Assembly: GCA_001949185.1 (NCBI GenBank)
Contig: BDGG01000011.1
Location: 1,246,584-1,310,583, forward strand
Source: Ramazzottius varieornatus
Lineage: Eukaryota > Tardigrada > Eutardigrada > Parachela > Ramazzottiidae
Reading direction: 5' to 3'
DNA: 64,000 nucleotides
Part shown: piece after piece, positions 60,330 through 64,000 of the stretch
Layout: each line of letters begins with the position of its first letter
How positions within the stretch are numbered: the stretch's first letter is position 1
Notes under the pieces: generated by a model
What the model was told of the DNA's origin: nothing
Database searches by the model: none
What the model saw: only the letters and a program-made list of their open reading frames with translations
Position numbers and translations under genes: made by a program

Positions 60330-60840
60330 GGCTCTGATCCGACAGACCACGAGACTCACGCCTGTGACTGCAGGTGTTCCCCAAGGAAACAGGCTCACTA
60401 GTCTAGACTTCGGTGGACGAGGATCTTTCATCCCACCTCACGACCGATCCAGGACAGAAGGTCTGACACTTCGAGGCCTGGCAATCTAGCCCTAGCAAGG
60501 AACACAAGGAATCAAGCCGGAAGTTGATCAGACTTCTACCCTCTCCTCAACAAGCCTCTCAGAGGCGCCACCAGCGAGCTCAGGGCAAAACGCGCCACTC
60601 AGAAATGCCACCAGCAAGCTTAGGGCGTAAAGGGAACACGGAAACAGGATTCAACACGGGGAAGATATTACATCCAAACAATCGACATGAGCCAATCAAG
60701 AGCAAGACCGTTAGGTACAAGCAAAAGAGAGAACTGACTTGTGTAAGCCTTGGCACGATGCCTTGCAAGGCATCCACGGCTGGGAAGCTGGGAATGCCCA
60801 GAGGTTCTCTTGCCACAAGCTTACGTGACATGACATGAGA
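60330..60840 (+). mobile_element. Possible LINE fragment with a 41-bp tandem duplication
   Basis: At about 60345-60400 one frame reads TRLTPVTAGVPQGNRLTSL, which resembles the VTAGVPQGTxLGP block of LINE reverse transcriptases; nothing else of the domain is readable. Slightly downstream (60553-60632), a ~41-bp unit containing GCCACCAGC and AGGGC is present twice in tandem. Weak call. Confidence 0.35.
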
Positions 60841-61052
60841 TACCATAACACCGAGAGTCGCCACAGGCACGCCGGTGACAACTTCGCAACTGTAGCTAGT
60901 TCATGCTCGCCGTACTTCGCTAAGTATGCTACGCACCGAAAGCAGAGTCTAGAAAATTAATTCTAGAACACAGTAGTGTGTTGGGATACTTGGCAAAATG
61001 CTCTATACTGAAAATATTTTCATGAAGAATATCGAGAAGCTGTGTAGTAAAA

Positions 61053-61331
61053 CTAAGCTGCCCCGACGTTCTTCATGGCAGACATGAAAGCATCGCCCAT
61101 GTCCTTCTCGCTGACCACTGTTGATTGGTTTCCACTGTACAAGACGTTAACGATCCATTTTTGCTTTCCACTCGGTCGAACTACTGGCTGCATGGTGACC
61201 AGTGCACTTCCGCCATTAGGAGATGCGATTGTTGCTGTGGTGAATTCACCAAACGTACTCTTTCCGGTTATAAACGTTCCCCATCGCCTTTCTCCTGGAA
61301 TCTTGTTGAGCATATCGACGAGTTCATCCAT
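61053..61331 (-). CDS. Unrecognised 92-aa protein, paralogue 1
   Basis: A single-exon frame from the ATG at 61331 to a TAA at 61053. It is mostly polar, with no signal peptide or membrane segment, so probably cytosolic. Features: an N-terminal helix (DELVDMLNKIPGERRWG), a variable middle, then a conserved core (APNGG-type SPNGGSALVTMQPVVRPSGK, followed by QKWIVNV) and a C-terminal helix (DMGDAFMSAMKNVGAA). About 60 percent identical to the protein encoded divergently at 62128-62403, which confirms it as a real gene. I do not recognise the family. The core QPVVRPSGKQKW shares a 50-bp identical DNA block with the paralogue. Confidence 0.75.
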   Translation of the reverse strand: MDELVDMLNKIPGERRWGTFITGKSTFGEFTTATIASPNGGSALVTMQPVVRPSGKQKWIVNVLYSGNQSTVVSEKDMGDAFMSAMKNVGAA

Positions 61332-62127
61332 GTTGGCGGGTTCAGAAACAACAAAAATAGCCCGAGCAGCTGAAACTTACTGGCACTTAACAAGTCAATC
61401 TATACCCTTGTAAGCTTGAAGGACGATGGAGCAGTTGCTCATTTTATATGCTATCCGCTCCATTAGCAATCGAACAAAGTATACGCACCCGTCGCACAAA
61501 CTTATCTCCTGCTCTTACAGACGAAAAAATGAGACGAGTCGACTGCAAGCGCAAATACTAACCCGAGCATTGCAGCTCGAAGTGGAGATAGTGGCTAAAG
61601 GTGCGGTGATAATCCAGACCTTTACTCAAAATTGCAATAGCCGCTAAGACTTGGCTGTCGCAGTTGTTACCTATCGAACAATCGCATGCCTTCGCCGCCC
61701 AGCTGAGTCAAGTAGACTCGATCGACAGTGTACTCGGTGTTCTTTCCTACAGTAATTGTTTCACCGTCAGCGGCAGGGCGGAATATCTCTTGGGACTTTG
61801 GTACGTAGCTGCATTACGACTATCCTTGTCAATAAACAACCGTTTTGTTCGAAGGCGCCGCACATTCGGCAGCCCGTCCTTTCTCGGTTAAGTTGTTCGA
61901 GCTTCTATCTCTAGTTAGTCACTTCTTCCACGTTCTCGTGTGCTTGACCATGAGATATGTTTCCGCATCCAGTCTATATATTTGGTTAGCTTGTGGATGG
62001 GACGAGTAGTATTTCTAGTGAGTGGTTGGCCTGTCGTCCACGAGCTTTTACGAATCCGACAGCTTGCTAGCTGTCACCTTGTGTTCGAGGGACATCAATA
62101 GATTTTGTCACTACGGTACTTGCCAAC
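61332..62127. promoter_or_regulatory. Intergenic region between two divergent paralogues
   Basis: Nearly 800 bp separating two head-to-head genes, therefore holding both promoters. A candidate TATA-like TATATA occurs around 61977-61982, roughly 150 bp before the right-hand ATG. No binding sites can be named. Confidence 0.4.
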
Positions 62128-62403
62128 ATGGACGCGAAAGACCTCCTTAATCAGATTCCAGGAGAAACGCGCTGGGGGAATTGGCTGTTTCAATCTAACT
62201 CATACGGTGGAGTCACCAGGAAGACGGTTGACGCTCCCAATGGTGGAAATGCTGAGGTCACCATGCAGCCAGTAGTTCGACCGAGTGGAAAGCAAAAATG
62301 GATCGCGACCGTCTCGTACAATGGGAAGAACTCGACAATAGTCAGCGAGAGAGACCAAGGCGATGCTTATATGCGCGCCATGAAGGACGCTGGAGCAGCT
62401 TGA
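62128..62403 (+). CDS. Unrecognised 91-aa protein, paralogue 2
   Basis: A single-exon frame, ATG 62128 to TGA 62403. It shares its plan with paralogue 1: IPGETRWG near the start, APNGGNAEVTMQPVVRPSGK in the core, VSERDQGDAYMRAMKDAGAA at the end. Most differences lie between residues 18 and 36. No signal peptide, membrane segment or cysteine. Conservation of exactly the same length and ends in two diverged copies is good evidence for coding. Function unknown. Confidence 0.78.
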   Translation: MDAKDLLNQIPGETRWGNWLFQSNSYGGVTRKTVDAPNGGNAEVTMQPVVRPSGKQKWIATVSYNGKNSTIVSERDQGDAYMRAMKDAGAA

Positions 62404-62926
62404 ACAAGCTAGAGGACTACTGGCGTTACTGATTGAACCAGTGAAACTGTGGCGTTTTTTTACTCGTGCTTCCATATGAAATGTCTAACGATTGCTCTTT
62501 CTAGCTTTCTGTCGTCAGGAAAATTCAACCGTAAACTCGAGGCTTGGCCGAACTCTACTTTATGTTCCGCAATGAATGAAACTTTACGTCCACGAGACTA
62601 AAACTGATATACTGTTAAGTTAGCTTGGGTGACCAGGGCGGGAGTGCCTAGGACAAAAACTAAAGTTCAGACGAGAACGAGATTCCAGTAGACTGGAAGA
62701 AAACCGAAACTGATCTAAGGTGACGCATTCAGTTGTTCTGGTAGGTTCTGGTGTTGACAATATTGTCACCAAATTTCTCCAGATCCCGGATGTGCAGCGT
62801 TTCAGTATATGGAGTTGTACTTGTGCTGCAAAATTCCCGCCAAAATTATCAACAAGCACGATAAAGCTGTCAGTATTATAAGACCTATATCGGCCTAGAG
62901 TTTCGACAGCCGAGCCTTCTTCGCTT
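62404..62926. other. No supportable gene
   Basis: 3' flank of paralogue 2. No repeats or exons recognised. Confidence 0.4.
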
Positions 62927-63594
62927 ACGAGGGACCTTTCATTTCATGTCACTCGCCGATCACGAAACCAATGCTTCTTTGTGATAGCTGAGGCCCTTAG
63001 CACTCCACAAAGTATCGGGAAGAACGGCGAATAACCACTTCCTGGAGCTGGAGGAAATCCCGAAGGTGCGTCGTCCACCGTTGAATCCGTGTTATAGCCT
63101 GTGTAACTTTACACAAGGCGATCCGAAAACTGGTTGGCTATGTAAGGAAACTCCAAATTTTACGGGCGGAAGGTGTAAAATGATGTTTTGGACCTCACAC
63201 GGGCTGCAAACAACGGGAAAAATTTTTTTGCGCCTGATAATACGTATTGCGGCGCTGTAACAGCTTCCGTCAGAAACTACAGAAGATACTATGACCACGA
63301 GTTTGGTCCTCATTGGTATGATGTTCAAAACATCATTTTATACCTTCCGCACGTAAACTCTGGAGTTTCCTTTGGTAGCCGGCCAGTTTTTGGATCGCCT
63401 TGTGTAAAGTTATACAGGCTATAACACGGATTCAACGGTTGACGACGCACCTTCGTGATTTCCTTCAGCTCCAGGAAGTGGTTATTCGCCGTTCTTACCG
63501 ATACTTTGTGGAGTGCTGAGGGCCTCAGCTATCACAAAGAAGCATTGGTTTCGTGATCGGCAAGTGACATGGTCCGAAGGGTCCCTCGTTAGTT
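62927..63594. repeat. Long inverted repeat, ~280-bp arms
   Basis: The left arm (about 62927-63205) and right arm (about 63318-63594) are reverse complements at roughly 90 percent identity, both containing GCCGATCACGAAACCAATGC, CTTTGTGATAGCTGAGGCC and AAGAACGGCGAATAACCAC. The ~110-bp centre is unique. The left arm has an open frame with several Cys (LNPCYSLCNFTQGDPKTGW), but the right arm does not keep it open, so coding is unlikely. Terminal-repeat element or local inverted duplication. Confidence 0.85.
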
Positions 63595-63779
63595 TGAGAT
63601 CGAACAATATACAATAGAGAGGTCGCACTTTACACAGAAAAAGCAAACAAACGAAAACTAACCAATTTGAGAATAATAGTTTCTAAAAGTAACCGCTGGA
63701 ACCCTTCAGACGTTGCAAAACGCGTGGCAGATCGAGGAAAAAGAGAAAAAAAACAACTGAGCAGTTTTGACCAACCTGT

Positions 63780-63900
63780 ACTACCCGGTGATACCTGTAC
63801 TAAATACCGATTTTGCAGTACCTGTACGTTACCAAGTACCGGCGCTCGATACCTGTACCTTACGGGAGGTATTTCAGGTAGATACCCGGGTACTGAAGGC
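63780..63900 (+). repeat. TACCTGTAC-type interspersed short repeats
   Basis: The 9-mer TACCTGTAC or close variants occur at least three times in about 100 bp (GATACCTGTACTAAA, AGTACCTGTACGTTA, GATACCTGTACCTTA), with related GGTACTTACC-like words between. Low-complexity region; no gene. Confidence 0.6.
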
Positions 63901-64000
63901 TGGCGGTAACCACCGAAAGTATCGCGAAAGTACTGGACGCTTCGGTTCCATTGTCAGAAATATTAGCATTTTTGAGCCCAGAAGACGGCGGTGCTCCAAA

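Noticed and set aside
61053-61331. Profilin, by size and neighbouring pair
   Set aside because: Residues do not match profilin motifs; left as unrecognised.
1-64000. CRISPR arrays, bacterial operons or prophage
   Set aside because: No regularly spaced direct repeats; the genes are spliced and of animal type.
1-64000. tRNA or rRNA genes
   Set aside because: Scanned for B-box-like GTTCGA sequences (for example near 44749 and 53527); none had a matching A box and cloverleaf.

Overview
The window looks like invertebrate animal nuclear DNA. Every well-supported gene is split by GT-AG introns, most of them 50-130 bp. The families are metazoan: a single-pass receptor guanylyl cyclase, rhodopsin-family GPCRs, a two-domain phosphoethanolamine methyltransferase and a base-exchange phosphatidylserine synthase. 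Base composition is moderate. A small ecdysozoan genome, for example a tardigrade, would fit, but the sequence alone does not fix the phylum. There is one assembly gap (50 N at 22448-22497).

Layout. 1-12 kb is gene-poor and rich in decayed transposons: a Tc1-like relic, a hAT-type MITE with target duplication, and several fold-back repeats. It holds one unknown membrane-protein ORF and two tentative genes. 12.3-18.7 kb is a 21-exon receptor guanylyl cyclase whose largest intron is almost entirely a dead mariner copy. 19.1-21.9 kb, convergent with it, encodes a kinase-LRR protein. 21.9-24.9 kb holds a perfect 218-bp inverted repeat running into the gap and then a broken LINE. 28.2-31.3 kb is a peptide-type GPCR whose long intron carries a MITE. 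33.9-35.2 kb is a second mariner copy, and 35.8-36.2 kb is a Gly-rich secreted-protein gene with an internal stop. 37.6-40.7 kb is an almost complete PIF/Harbinger transposon with both of its genes and 30-bp terminal repeats, inserted into an older repeat. 43.1-44.3 kb is a second GPCR. 45.8-47.6 kb is a pogo-like deletion derivative. 48.0-53.2 kb carries two phospholipid genes in tandem, PS synthase then phosphoethanolamine methyltransferase. 53.5-55.4 kb (minus) is a three-exon secreted, prohormone-like gene. 59-60 kb is a GPCR pseudogene. 61.0-62.4 kb holds two divergent paralogues of an unrecognised 91-92-aa protein that share a 50-bp identical block. 62.9-63.6 kb is a long inverted repeat.

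Functional links. PS synthase and the methyltransferase sit side by side in the same orientation and act in connected branches of phospholipid head-group metabolism (PC/PE to PS; phosphoethanolamine to phosphocholine). Three receptor-type genes plus one pseudogene and a candidate peptide precursor are all signalling genes, but nothing in the sequence ties them together.

The most distinctive observations are: substitution of the transition-state Asn and Arg in the cyclase domain; a dispersed family of GC-rich ~65-bp hairpin units, two loci of which lie in introns; the gene-conversion-like block between the two small paralogues; the candidate prohormone; and the Harbinger and pogo elements with readable ends.
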